Notes under the pieces: generated by a model
What the model saw: the letters and a program-made list of their open reading frames with translations, nothing else
Database searches by the model: none
Told to the model about the DNA's origin: nothing
Shown here: positions 45,580 through 56,847 of the stretch, in pieces
Numbering within the stretch: the stretch's first letter is position 1
Layout: each line of letters starts with the position of its first letter
Position numbers and translations under genes: made by a program
DNA from: Pseudomonas syringae KCTC 12500
Lineage (GTDB): Bacteria; Pseudomonadota; Gammaproteobacteria; Pseudomonadales; Pseudomonadaceae
Direction: 5' to 3'
Length of the DNA stretch: 64,000 nucleotides
Assembly (NCBI RefSeq): GCF_000507185.2
Contig: NZ_AYTM02000002.1
Span: forward strand, 4,437,501-4,501,500

Positions 45580-46239
45580 ATGACGTTCAAGGCCCCGGAC
45601 AGCCTCGCTGAGCAAATTGCTCATCATCTTGCCGAGCGGATCATTCGCGGTGAGCTCAAGCCTGGAGAGCGTATCCAGGAACAGAAAGTCACGCAGGCGT
45701 TGAACGTCAGCCGTGGCTCCGTGCGCGAAGCATTACTGATTCTGGAGCGCCGCCACCTGGTGGTGATCCTGCCGCGTCGTGGCGCACAGGTCACGGTGCT
45801 CAACGCACACAATGTCACCAGCCTGTGCTGCATGATGAGAGAGCTGTACATTCTGCTGGCCAACGCGGTGGTCGAGCGCTGGACGACCGAGGAGGATCTT
45901 GCACCGTTCATGCAGATACAACAGCGTCTGCAGGCCAGTTTCGAGCAGCAGGACGTCAATGCATTCGTCGAAGAGAGCTTCAATGTGATGCGCGCAGCCT
46001 ATCCGTTCGCCAACAACCCGTACCTTGAGGAAACCGTCGAGAATCTGCAGCCTTCCATGAGCCGCAGCTATTTCATCGCGCTCGAGCAACGCAAGGCCGA
46101 TATGGGCGACTACCTGGCGTTGTTCGACGAACTGCTTGGCGCAGTGGTGGCACGGGATATCCCGAAGATTCGTGTTGTGCTGGTCAGCTACTGTCAGCGC
46201 AGCTGCCAGTTGGTGCTGGCCGCCCTGGCAGCGGGCTGA
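45580..46239 (+). CDS. GntR-family regulator (FCD type)
   Basis: 219 aa. Winged helix at about 8-75 (LAEQIAHHLAERIIRGELKPGERIQEQKVTQALNVSRGSVREALLILERR), then an FCD effector domain of helices. It is divergent from the xdh operon, whose expression it may control, although none of the YTGTRTACAR palindromes found near puuE occurs in the region between them. The stop codon is only four bases before the GTG start of smc, so it may share a transcript with that essential gene. Confidence 0.85.
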   Translation: MTFKAPDSLAEQIAHHLAERIIRGELKPGERIQEQKVTQALNVSRGSVREALLILERRHLVVILPRRGAQVTVLNAHNVTSLCCMMRELYILLANAVVERWTTEEDLAPFMQIQQRLQASFEQQDVNAFVEESFNVMRAAYPFANNPYLEETVENLQPSMSRSYFIALEQRKADMGDYLALFDELLGAVVARDIPKIRVVLVSYCQRSCQLVLAALAAG

Positions 46240-46243
46240 CGCC

Positions 46244-49200
46244 GTGCGCCTGAAGTGCATCAAGCTGGCGGGGTTCAAATCTTTCGTCGACCCCACCACG
46301 GTGAACTTCCCCAGCAACATGGCGGCTGTCGTCGGCCCCAATGGCTGTGGCAAATCCAACATCATCGACGCCGTGCGCTGGGTCATGGGCGAAAGCTCGG
46401 CCAAGAACCTGCGCGGCGAGTCGATGACCGACGTCATCTTCAACGGCTCCACCAGCCGTAAACCGGTCAGCCAGGCCAGCATCGAACTGGTCTTCGACAA
46501 CTCCGACGGCACGCTGGTGGGCGAGTACGCGGCATATGCGGAAATCTCCATTCGCCGCAAAGTGACCCGCGACAGCCAGAACAGCTACTACCTCAACGGC
46601 ACCAAGTGCCGCCGTCGCGACATCACCGATATCTTCCTCGGCACCGGCCTGGGGCCGCGCAGCTATTCGATCATCGAACAGGGCATGATCTCCAAACTGA
46701 TCGAGGCCAAGCCTGAAGATCTGCGCAACTTCATCGAAGAAGCCGCGGGGATCTCCAAGTACAAGGAGCGGCGCCGGGAAACCGAAAACCGCATTCGTCG
46801 CACCCACGAGAACCTGGCGCGCCTGACCGACCTGCGTGAAGAGCTCGAGCGTCAACTGGAGCGTCTGCACCGACAGGCTCAGGCTGCCGAGAAGTATCAG
46901 GAATACAAGGCTGAAGAGCGCCAGCTGAAAGCGCAATTGTCGGCCCTGCGCTGGCAGGCGCTGAATGATCTGGTAGGTCAGCGCGAGGCGGTGATCGGCA
47001 ATCAGGAAGTGGGCTTCGAGGCGTTGGTGGCCGATCAGCGCAGTGCCGATGCCAGTATCGAAAGGCTGCGTGACGGCCACCATGACCTGTCCGAACGCTT
47101 CAACCTGGTGCAGGGCCGCTTTTATTCGGTCGGCGGCGACATTGCCCGCGTCGAGCAGAGCATTCAGCACGGTCAGCAGCGGCTGCGCCAGTTGCAGGAT
47201 GACCTGCGAGAAGCCGAGCGTGCCCGCCAGGAAACCGAATCGCACCTTGGGCACGACACCACCTTGCTCGCCACCCTCGGCGAAGAGCTGGAGATGCTTG
47301 AGCCCGAGCAGGAAATGACCAGCGCCGCCGCCGAGGAGTCGGCCATCGCTCTGGAAGACGCCGAAGCGGCCATGCAGGGCTGGCAGGAAAAGTGGGACGT
47401 CTTCAATCAACAATCCGCCGAGCCGCAGCGTCAGGCACAGGTCCAGCAGTCACGCATTCAGCAGCTGGAACAGAGCATCGAACGCCTTGCAGAGCGCCAG
47501 CGGCGTCTGGCCGAAGAGCGTCAACTGCTGGCCGCGGACCCGGAAGATGCGGCCATTCTGCAATTGAGCGAAGACCTCGCCACCCGCGACATGACCCTTG
47601 AAGAGCTGCACATGGGTGAAGAGCAGGCGGTCGAGCGTCTTGAGCAATTGCGCGAGGCATTGCAGCACGCCAGTCAGGCGCAACAGCAGGCGCAGGGCGA
47701 GCTGCAACGTCTCAATGGCCGGCTGGCGTCCCTGGAGGCGCTGCAGCAGGCTGCACTTGACCCGGACACCGGCACCGCCGAGTGGCTGCGTGATCAGCAA
47801 CTGGCCGAGCGACCGCGTCTGGCCGAGGGGCTGAGCGTTGAAGCCGGCTGGGAGCTGGCCGTGGAAACCGTGCTTGGCGCGGATTTGCAGGCCGTGCTGG
47901 TGGATGACTTCGATGGCCTCGATCTGGCCGGTTTTCAGCAGGGCGATCTGCGCTTGCTCAGCGCGGGTGCTGATACGGTTCGTGCGCCGGGCAGCTTGCT
48001 GGAAAAGGTCGACAGTACGGTTGATCTGTCTGCCTGGCTGAGCCAGGTGATTCCGGTGGAGAACCTGGACGAGGCGCTGGCGCGACGCGCACAACTCAGC
48101 GCCGGACAAAGCCTGATCAGCCGTGACGGCTACTGGGTGGGGCGGCACTTTTTGCGTGTACGCCGCGCCAGCGAAGCGCAGAGTGGCGTGCTGGCGCGCG
48201 GTAAGGAATTGCAGCGGCTGAGTCTGGAGCGCGATGAGCGCGAGGCGACGCTGGCCACTTTAGAAGAGCAATTACTGGTCTTGCGCGAGCAGCAGTCGCA
48301 GGAGGAAGACGCCCGTGAGCAGTTGCGCCGTCGCGTGCAGGACGAAACCCGTCAGCAAAGCGAACTGAAAGCGCAGCTGTCGGCGGTCCGGGTAAAAGTC
48401 GAGCAGTTGACCCTGCGGCGCACCCGCCTTGATGAGGAACTGGCCGAGCTGGGCGAGCAGCGCGCAGTCGAGCACGAGCAACTTGGCGAATCGCGCCTGC
48501 AATTGCAGGACGCGCTGGACAGCATGGCGCAGGATACCGAACAGCGCGAGGTGCTGCAGGCTCAGCGTGATGCGCTGCGTGAGCGTCTGGACCGGATACG
48601 TCAGGATGCGCGGCAGCACAAGGATCACAGTCATCAACTGGCGGTGCGTCTGGGCTCGATCAAGGCGCAATACGATTCGACCCGCCAGGCGCTGGAGCGC
48701 CTGCGCATGCAGTCCGAAAGGCTTACCGAGAAGCGCGAACAACTGAGCCTGAATCTGGAGGAGGGCGAGGCACCGCTCGAAGAGCTGCGCCTCAAGCTTG
48801 AAGAGTTGCTGGAACGGCGCATGGTGGTCGATGACGAAATGCGCATCGCCAAGAACGCACTCGAAGACGCTGACCGCGAATTGCGTGAGGCAGAAAAACG
48901 CCGCACCCAGGCCGAGCAGCAATCGCAACTGCTGCGTGGCCAGCTGGAACAACAGCGTCTGGAGTGGCAGGCACTGACGGTGCGTCGCAAAGCTTTGCAA
49001 GACCAACTGCATGAAGACGGCTACGACCTGCACGGCGTGCTCGCCACGCTGACGCCGGAAGCCAGCGAACAGGCTGCCGAGCAGCAACTGGAAAGCATCG
49101 CCGGGCGTATTCAGCGTCTGGGCGCAATCAACCTCGCGGCCATCGACGAGTATCAGCAGCAGTCCGAGCGCAAGCGCTATCTGGATGCGCAGGATGCCGA

Positions 49201-49732
49201 TCTGGTCGAAGCGCTGGACACTCTGGAAAACGTCATCCGCAAGATCGACAAGGAGACCCGAAACCGCTTCAAGGATACCTTCGATCAGATAAATAGCGGA
49301 ATTCAGGCACTTTTCCCAAAAGTTTTCGGTGGTGGCTCCGCTTATTTGGAACTGACAGGCGAAGATTTACTCGATACTGGGGTGACAATCATGGCGCGTC
49401 CCCCTGGCAAGAAGAACAGCACCATTCATTTGCTGTCGGGCGGTGAAAAAGCCCTGACGGCGCTGGCGCTGGTGTTTGCCATTTTCAAACTCAATCCTGC
49501 GCCGTTTTGCATGCTTGACGAGGTGGATGCGCCGCTGGATGACGCCAACGTGGGTCGCTATGCACGCTTGGTGAAAGAAATGTCACAAACGGTGCAGTTC
49601 ATCTACATCACCCACAACAAGATCGCCATGGAAATGGCCGACCAACTGATGGGGGTGACGATGCACGAGCCCGGTTGTTCGCGGCTGGTAGCGGTGGACG
49701 TGGAGCAGGCGATGGCGCTGGTGGATGCCTGA
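46244..49732 (+). CDS. smc: Chromosome segregation protein SMC
   Basis: 1162 aa from a GTG start at 46244 (MRLKCIKLAGFKSFVDPT), the family start; longer frames are artefacts of the upstream gene. SMC forms rod-shaped dimers that entrap and organise DNA. Walker A GPNGCGKS lies at 31-38. Long coiled coils occupy about 170-500 and 660-1000, with a hinge near 510-650. The ABC signature LLSGGEKAL and Walker B FCMLDEVDAPLDDAN are near the end. It starts four bases after the gntR stop. zipA and ligA follow, the normal Pseudomonas order. Confidence 0.97.
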   Translation: MRLKCIKLAGFKSFVDPTTVNFPSNMAAVVGPNGCGKSNIIDAVRWVMGESSAKNLRGESMTDVIFNGSTSRKPVSQASIELVFDNSDGTLVGEYAAYAEISIRRKVTRDSQNSYYLNGTKCRRRDITDIFLGTGLGPRSYSIIEQGMISKLIEAKPEDLRNFIEEAAGISKYKERRRETENRIRRTHENLARLTDLREELERQLERLHRQAQAAEKYQEYKAEERQLKAQLSALRWQALNDLVGQREAVIGNQEVGFEALVADQRSADASIERLRDGHHDLSERFNLVQGRFYSVGGDIARVEQSIQHGQQRLRQLQDDLREAERARQETESHLGHDTTLLATLGEELEMLEPEQEMTSAAAEESAIALEDAEAAMQGWQEKWDVFNQQSAEPQRQAQVQQSRIQQLEQSIERLAERQRRLAEERQLLAADPEDAAILQLSEDLATRDMTLEELHMGEEQAVERLEQLREALQHASQAQQQAQGELQRLNGRLASLEALQQAALDPDTGTAEWLRDQQLAERPRLAEGLSVEAGWELAVETVLGADLQAVLVDDFDGLDLAGFQQGDLRLLSAGADTVRAPGSLLEKVDSTVDLSAWLSQVIPVENLDEALARRAQLSAGQSLISRDGYWVGRHFLRVRRASEAQSGVLARGKELQRLSLERDEREATLATLEEQLLVLREQQSQEEDAREQLRRRVQDETRQQSELKAQLSAVRVKVEQLTLRRTRLDEELAELGEQRAVEHEQLGESRLQLQDALDSMAQDTEQREVLQAQRDALRERLDRIRQDARQHKDHSHQLAVRLGSIKAQYDSTRQALERLRMQSERLTEKREQLSLNLEEGEAPLEELRLKLEELLERRMVVDDEMRIAKNALEDADRELREAEKRRTQAEQQSQLLRGQLEQQRLEWQALTVRRKALQDQLHEDGYDLHGVLATLTPEASEQAAEQQLESIAGRIQRLGAINLAAIDEYQQQSERKRYLDAQDADLVEALDTLENVIRKIDKETRNRFKDTFDQINSGIQALFPKVFGGGSAYLELTGEDLLDTGVTIMARPPGKKNSTIHLLSGGEKALTALALVFAIFKLNPAPFCMLDEVDAPLDDANVGRYARLVKEMSQTVQFIYITHNKIAMEMADQLMGVTMHEPGCSRLVAVDVEQAMALVDA

Positions 49733-49982
49733 TTCGACGCCTCGTTCTGCGGGCAAATGGCCGCCCGGAGGCCTGAAAATGAGACGCTGGTACATGAGAT
49801 GGCAATTTGGGCGGCGAAGAGACGTAACAGACGGTGTAAAGTTACCTTTGGTCGTGCTAGTTTAGTGACCACTTTTTATTTTCGCGTGGGCGAATTGCCA
49901 GTCAGAACATAGACTTGGCACCACGTATTAAAGGGGTTTAGGCCCTTATTTTCAGATTTCTTCATTAGAGGCACTGGATTAC

Positions 49983-50846
49983 ATGGAAATCGGTCTGCGC
50001 GAGTGGCTGATCGTCATCGGCATAATAGTCATCGCCGGTATTCTCTTTGATGGCTGGCGCCGTATGCGCGGCAGCAAGGGTAAATTGAAATTCAGACTGG
50101 ATCGGAGCTTCTCCAACCTTCCGGATGAAGAAGAAACCACGTCTGCCGAAGTGCTGGGTCCGCCCCGTGTGCTGGATACGCACAAGGAGCCGCAGCTCGA
50201 CGAGCAGGATCTGCCGTCCATGAGCGCCAGCCCGCGTGAAGGCAAGCGCAGCAACAGCGACAAGCGCAATGACAAGAAACGCAAAGACGAGCCACAGCAG
50301 GGCGACCTGAACCTGGATCTCGACGGCCCGAGCCTGTTCACCGGCCGCGACGACGATTTCCCGGATGACAAGCCTGCCCAGCGCATCACCGAAGACAAGG
50401 ACCTGCCTCCGGTTGAGGAAGTACTGGTCATCAGCGTGATCTCGCGCAGCGAAGGCGGTTTCAAGGGCCCGGCACTGTTGCAGAACATTCTGGAAAGCGG
50501 CCTGCGTTTTGGCGAGATGGACATTTTCCACCGTCACGAGAGCATGGCTGGCAACGGCGAGGTGCTGTTCTCGATGGCCAATGCGGTCAAGCCCGGTGTG
50601 TTCGACCTGGACGATATCGACCATTTCAGCACCCGTGCGGTCAGCTTCTTCCTCGGCTTGCCAGGCCCTCGTCATCCCAAGCAGGCATTCGACGTCATGG
50701 TTGCCGCCGCTCGCAAGCTGGCTCACGAGCTGGATGGCGAACTGAAGGATGATCAGCGCAGCGTCATGACCGCGCAGACCATCGAGCATTACCGCCAGCG
50801 CATCGTCGAGTTCGAACGTCGTGCGTTGACCCAGCGTCGCGGTTAA
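49983..50846 (+). CDS. zipA: Cell division protein ZipA
   Basis: 287 aa. ZipA anchors FtsZ to the inner membrane at the division site. The short N-terminal membrane anchor is at about 8-26 ([19 protein letters not shown]). A charged, low-complexity linker (about 30-145, many Lys, Asp and Glu) follows, and then the C-terminal FtsZ-binding domain ([25 protein letters not shown] onwards). Length is normal. It lies between smc and ligA, with a terminator just after its stop region. Confidence 0.95.
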   Translation: MEIGLREWLIVIGIIVIAGILFDGWRRMRGSKGKLKFRLDRSFSNLPDEEETTSAEVLGPPRVLDTHKEPQLDEQDLPSMSASPREGKRSNSDKRNDKKRKDEPQQGDLNLDLDGPSLFTGRDDDFPDDKPAQRITEDKDLPPVEEVLVISVISRSEGGFKGPALLQNILESGLRFGEMDIFHRHESMAGNGEVLFSMANAVKPGVFDLDDIDHFSTRAVSFFLGLPGPRHPKQAFDVMVAAARKLAHELDGELKDDQRSVMTAQTIEHYRQRIVEFERRALTQRRG

Positions 50847-50912
50847 GCAAGCCCTTGGGCAGGTCCCCGATCATGAGCGTGCTGCGGCACGCCCTGTCGG
50901 GGCCTGACCTGA

Positions 50913-53339
<2,427 letters not shown>

Positions 53340-53373
53340 GGGAGGCCGACGCTCCGTATGCCCTGATGATCGT

Positions 53374-53493
53374 GCGACGCTCTGCGTCGCAGGCAGTTCT
53401 GGACGCTCTGCGTCCGATCTTGAGTGTGAGGGTGCGGCGTAGATCTGTGACGCGGAGCGTCACGCACTGCAATCCCACGCTGGAGCGTGAGGA
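53374..53493. repeat. Tandem short-hairpin repeats downstream of ligA
   Basis: Four successive hairpins with three- or four-base loops: GCGACGC-TCT-GCGTCGC, GGACGC-TCT-GCGTCC, GTGACGC-GGA-GCGTCAC and CCACGC-TGGA-GCGTGAGG. All share a GACGC/GCGTC core, so they look like copies of one element. A relative lies at 39091-39166. Confidence 0.75.
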
Positions 53494-53636
53494 ACGATAA
53501 TCCCCACTACCGTGCGACGCACCGTTTTGGCTCATGAACACGCCGTCAGCCTTATCATTCATGCCGCTCGATAATATTTTTGAACCCCTGAAGCGTCGGC
53601 ATGATCTAGTCCATGCAAGGTCAACGAGAGATCGCC

Positions 53637-54803
53637 ATGTATCGCTTCTTCGAGCAGCTGAGTTCACGCATCACCGCCCCATTTGTCGGCGAATCCAAAC
53701 GTAACAGCAAGGTCTGGCAGTGCACCTGTGGCCAGTCGGTGTTTTTCCCTAATACCCAATGCCTGGCCTGCTCTGCAGCGCTGGGCTATCTGCCTGAGCA
53801 GGGCCGCGTCGCTACGCTCGAGGCAGGGCCTGAGCCCACCACCTGGCGCTTGAGCGATGAGCCAGGTGCCGGGCTGTATCGGCGTTGTGCCAACCTCGGC
53901 ACCCCGGCAGCCTGTAACTGGCTTTTTCCAGAGCACAATGCCGGCGAATTCTGTGTCGCCTGCAGCCTCAATCACACCATTCCCGACCTGTCCGTGGTTG
54001 AAAACGGCGAGCGCTGGCGCAAGGTCGAGACCGCCAAGCGGCGTCTGGTCGCGCAGTTGATTTCTCTGGGCCTGCAGGTCATCCCCAAGACCGTCGACGA
54101 AGAAACCGGCCTGGCCTTCGATTTTGTCGGTGTCGATCTGGAAGGCAACTTGCCAACCACAGGCCATGCTAACGGCCTGATTACCCTGAATATCGAAGAA
54201 GCCGACGACGCACACCGTGAAGCGATGCGCGTACAGATGCACGAGCCCTATCGCACCTTGCTCGGCCATTTCCGTCATGAAGTCGGTCATTACTACTGGG
54301 ATCGGCTCATCGCCAATACCCATTGGCAGGACAGCTATCGCAACCTGTTCGGCGACGAGCGCGCCAGCTACGCCGACGCCCTCGATCACCACTACAAGAA
54401 CGGCGCGCCGGACAACTGGCAGGAAAGCTTTGTCAGTGCCTACGCGACCATGCACTCATGGGAAGACTGGGCCGAAACCTGGGCGCATTACCTGCACATG
54501 ATGGATGCGGTCGACACCGCGCTGGGGTTTGGCATGAGTGCTCGCGACATGGAGCTCGATTACCAGCCGTTTCCGCTGGAAGTGCTCTACGACCCTCAGC
54601 ATCCGGGTGGCCCGGCGTTCCTGTCGTTCGTCAATGCCTGGATCGAGCTGGCGAGCATGCTCAACGAGCTGTCACGCAGCATGGGGCAACCGGATTTCTA
54701 TCCGTTCGTGCTGCCGCCAGCGGTCATCGCCAAGCTGCACTTCATCCATCTGGTGATTCAGGATGCCGGTGGCAAGGCCGATGAGGTTCTGCAGGCCCAG
54801 TAA
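53637..54803 (+). CDS. Putative zinc-binding metallopeptidase with N-terminal zinc ribbon
   Basis: 388 aa from the ATG at 53637, with GAGAG upstream; an ATG eight codons earlier is possible. Near the N-terminus C29, C31, C42 and C45 (CTC...CLAC) form a zinc-ribbon pattern. A second Cys-rich stretch follows (RCANLGTPAACNW, FCVACSLNH). A gluzincin-like site HEVGHYYWD and a downstream SWEDWAETWAHYLHMMD helix fit the family of putative zinc metallopeptidases (DUF2248 type). There is no signal peptide, so it is cytoplasmic. The biological role of the family is not known to me. Confidence 0.8.
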   Translation: MYRFFEQLSSRITAPFVGESKRNSKVWQCTCGQSVFFPNTQCLACSAALGYLPEQGRVATLEAGPEPTTWRLSDEPGAGLYRRCANLGTPAACNWLFPEHNAGEFCVACSLNHTIPDLSVVENGERWRKVETAKRRLVAQLISLGLQVIPKTVDEETGLAFDFVGVDLEGNLPTTGHANGLITLNIEEADDAHREAMRVQMHEPYRTLLGHFRHEVGHYYWDRLIANTHWQDSYRNLFGDERASYADALDHHYKNGAPDNWQESFVSAYATMHSWEDWAETWAHYLHMMDAVDTALGFGMSARDMELDYQPFPLEVLYDPQHPGGPAFLSFVNAWIELASMLNELSRSMGQPDFYPFVLPPAVIAKLHFIHLVIQDAGGKADEVLQAQ

Positions 54804-54811
54804 CGCGAGTA

Positions 54812-54844
54812 GTGCCTGACACGCTTTGGCGGCGTGTCAGGCAC
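54812..54844. terminator. Strong hairpin between convergent genes
   Basis: A perfect 13-base stem (GTGCCTGACACGC and complement) closes a seven-base loop. It sits between the stops of the metallopeptidase and acetyltransferase genes, and only a short T-rich stretch follows it on the plus strand. A bidirectional terminator is likely. Confidence 0.7.
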
Positions 54845-54859
54845 TTGTTCAAAAGCGGG

Positions 54860-55348
54860 TCAAAGCGTCAGGGTCAGCCTGCGCTCGAAACCGATACGCC
54901 CGCGATACGCCTCACCGGTATCCACCCAGCCCTGGCCTGTATAAAGCCCGATGGCAGCCAAGTTGTCCGCGTCCACCGACAGCATCAATTGAGTGATGTC
55001 CGGCCATTTCAGGCGCAACGCTGCAGGCAGCGCTTGCAGGCACGCCTTGCCCAGCCCCTTGCCCTGCTCACGATGATCGATCTGCAGCGCATGCAGTGTC
55101 GCCGTCAGATCCTCCTGAGCCCAGTGCGGCAGACAGTCGTCGCGCTTGAGCAGGAAAAACCCCACGGGCTTCTCGTCACCGAGCAGCACGAAGCCGCAAA
55201 TGTTCGGGCTGGGTCTGACCAGAAGCGTATTGAGCGCTGTGTAGATGTCGCCGGAGAACTGGATCTGTTCCTGCGTAACCTCGAGGTATCCGAGCTGCTG
55301 GCGTTGAGAGGCGCTGAGGTCGTGGTAGTCGACCAATCGAGTCTGCAT
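54860..55348 (-). CDS. GNAT-family N-acetyltransferase
   Basis: 162 aa from the ATG at 55348 (MQTRLVDYHDLS). The acetyl-CoA binding loop is HREQGKGLGKACLQAL near residue 95, preceded by LHALQID, and followed by LMLSVDADNLAAIGLYTGQGW, the usual final strand and helix. The substrate cannot be told. It stands alone, convergent with the metallopeptidase and divergent from the 4.5S RNA. Confidence 0.85.
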   Translation of the reverse strand: MQTRLVDYHDLSASQRQQLGYLEVTQEQIQFSGDIYTALNTLLVRPSPNICGFVLLGDEKPVGFFLLKRDDCLPHWAQEDLTATLHALQIDHREQGKGLGKACLQALPAALRLKWPDITQLMLSVDADNLAAIGLYTGQGWVDTGEAYRGRIGFERRLTLTL

Positions 55349-55565
55349 GAGCAACCTGCTGGCTGATTATGTTGAGGCGGGCAGGGTACAGGATCGAATG
55401 GGGCCGTTTCGAGGATTTGTCACGCCGCGGAGCAATACGCAGTTGCCTTTCAGCCCCGGCACACAAGTGCTTGAGCCCCCTCGAAATTTTTATCCGCAGC
55501 AACGGTTGTAAACTCGCGCAAGACCGGTACAATGGCGCGGCTCGCCAACTGGTGAGTGTCGTTAT

Positions 55566-55675
55566 GGTGACCCCATCGGTCCCCCCGCAACGATTACCCG
55601 TGAACCTGGTCAGAGCCGGAAGGCAGCAGCCACAGCGGGAACATTGTGTGCCGGGGTGTGGCTGGTGGGGGCACC
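55566..55675 (+). ncRNA. ffs: 4.5S RNA of the signal recognition particle
   Basis: A hairpin RNA that binds Ffh and guides membrane-protein ribosomes. The universally conserved tip is present (GGTCAGAGCCGGAAGGCAGCAGC, with the tetraloop GGAA and asymmetric loop sequences AGCAGC and TGTGTGCCGGG). The 5' part GGTGACCCC can pair with GGGGGCACC at the 3' end, which sets the boundaries to within a few bases. The middle CCCCCGCAACG resembles the E. coli molecule. Confidence 0.92.
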
Positions 55676-55806
55676 ACCTATCTCAAGGTTCTTTCTGAAA
55701 GGGGCCTACTCGTAAAAATAACAGCCTGTTCCTATTCCTGTTTCGACTGCGCCCTGCGCTGGCGAGAACTTCGTGCGTCTGTAAAAACAGTCTGCCCGGC
55801 ACCGAG

Positions 55807-55839
55807 ATAAAACCGCCGGATGTCTCTGTCCCGGCGGTT
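55807..55839 (-). terminator. Terminator of the unrecognised gene beside ffs
   Basis: On the minus strand AACCGCCGG and CCGGCGGTT enclose an 11-base loop, ending in TTTTAT. It lies just after the stop codon of the gene at 55858-56637. Confidence 0.65.
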
Positions 55840-55857
55840 AATCCTACGTGGCCTGCC

Positions 55858-56637
55858 TTACTGCCATCGTGCCAGGAAGATGGAGCGACCACTCTGATGT
55901 GGCGAGCGGTGTACTAGTTTGGGAATGCTTTCTTCGCAAATACCTTTGCCCGCAAAGAAATAGAAGCGGTCTTGCTTGGCTTCCCTGGTTCTCTGCTCGA
56001 CAGCCTTGGCGTCCAGAGGCGTCATTTTCCCAAAATACCCCGCTTCAAATATTCCTTCCGATTCTGCGCGTTTCACGTATTCGGTGCCGCGACCCTCGAT
56101 GGTGGCGATGCAGATGACCTTTTTCGGCCCTTTATCCTGATGCCATTGGTCTGCGCCCTGATTTTTGGCCCTTCGCAGTTGGAACTCATGAGGTCTCAAT
56201 TGTTGCTGTTCCCCGGTGAGCGTGGTTGCAATGTCCTTCGCTACGGCCGTTATTGATCGTTCGTAGTCGGTTGCTTTCAGATCAATAACCTTTCCAACGG
56301 TCTCCTGTCTCCAGGCCGGGTTACTGAGACTGCTTTGCTCATGCAAAAAACGTCTTGTAGGTTCTGCTATGGGAACGGTGAAATACCCTTTCTCCATGAG
56401 TTTTGCCGTCTTTTCCTGAATCTGTTCCGGCTTCAGCTTCAACTCATCAAAAGGCTGGGGCTGGGTGTAGTAAGCCGATGTGCCAACTCCGCCGCGAATG
56501 CCGTAGGTCACGGATATTTTCCTCTGGTTGAATGTGGTGCTAACCACGAATTGGCCTTTTGGGCCGCTTGAACGCTTGGGGCTTGGTAGCCCGTCGCTCG
56601 GGGCCGTGAGTGGCAACTCATTGAGGAGCAGTTCCAT
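55858..56637 (-). CDS. Unrecognised protein with a 2-oxoglutarate-dioxygenase-like residue pattern
   Basis: 259 aa. I do not recognise the family. The C-terminal third has WHQD (H166, D168), then KVICIATIEGRGTEYV, FYFFAGKG and LVHRSPHQSGRSIFLARW (H243, R251). An H-x-D, a distal His about 75 residues later and an Arg eight residues after it form the ligand pattern of Fe(II)/2-oxoglutarate enzymes, and the GRGTEY...VHRSP order recalls DUF1826-type proteins. The N-terminus (PLTAPSDGLPSPKRSSGPKG) is rich in Ser and Pro without a signal peptide. Base composition looks more AT-rich than the neighbours, which suggests transfer. I found no hrp-box-like sequence upstream. A self-contained terminator follows. 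Confidence 0.7.
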   Translation of the reverse strand: MELLLNELPLTAPSDGLPSPKRSSGPKGQFVVSTTFNQRKISVTYGIRGGVGTSAYYTQPQPFDELKLKPEQIQEKTAKLMEKGYFTVPIAEPTRRFLHEQSSLSNPAWRQETVGKVIDLKATDYERSITAVAKDIATTLTGEQQQLRPHEFQLRRAKNQGADQWHQDKGPKKVICIATIEGRGTEYVKRAESEGIFEAGYFGKMTPLDAKAVEQRTREAKQDRFYFFAGKGICEESIPKLVHRSPHQSGRSIFLARWQ

Positions 56638-56847
56638 GCTGTCCGATCAGTTTCGACGAACAGTGAAAACTCGGTGTGCGTTCAGGTGATCGATCAATGG
56701 CCAATTCAACTGAACCCTCCCTCTTACACATCCCCTAACCCCTTACGCGTCGCTTGAAACCGTTTTACGGCAAGGGGCAATTCAAGTCGCTGCGGGTGTC
56801 ACGGGCTTTTCGGTCAGGCGTCTCGCAGCAGTGGAGCCGGGGGCCGG

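Noticed and set aside
56638..56847. A hrp-box promoter (GGAACC...CCAC) that would mark a type III effector
   Set aside because: Neither half-site pair was found upstream of the gene at 55858-56637, so an effector label is not supported.
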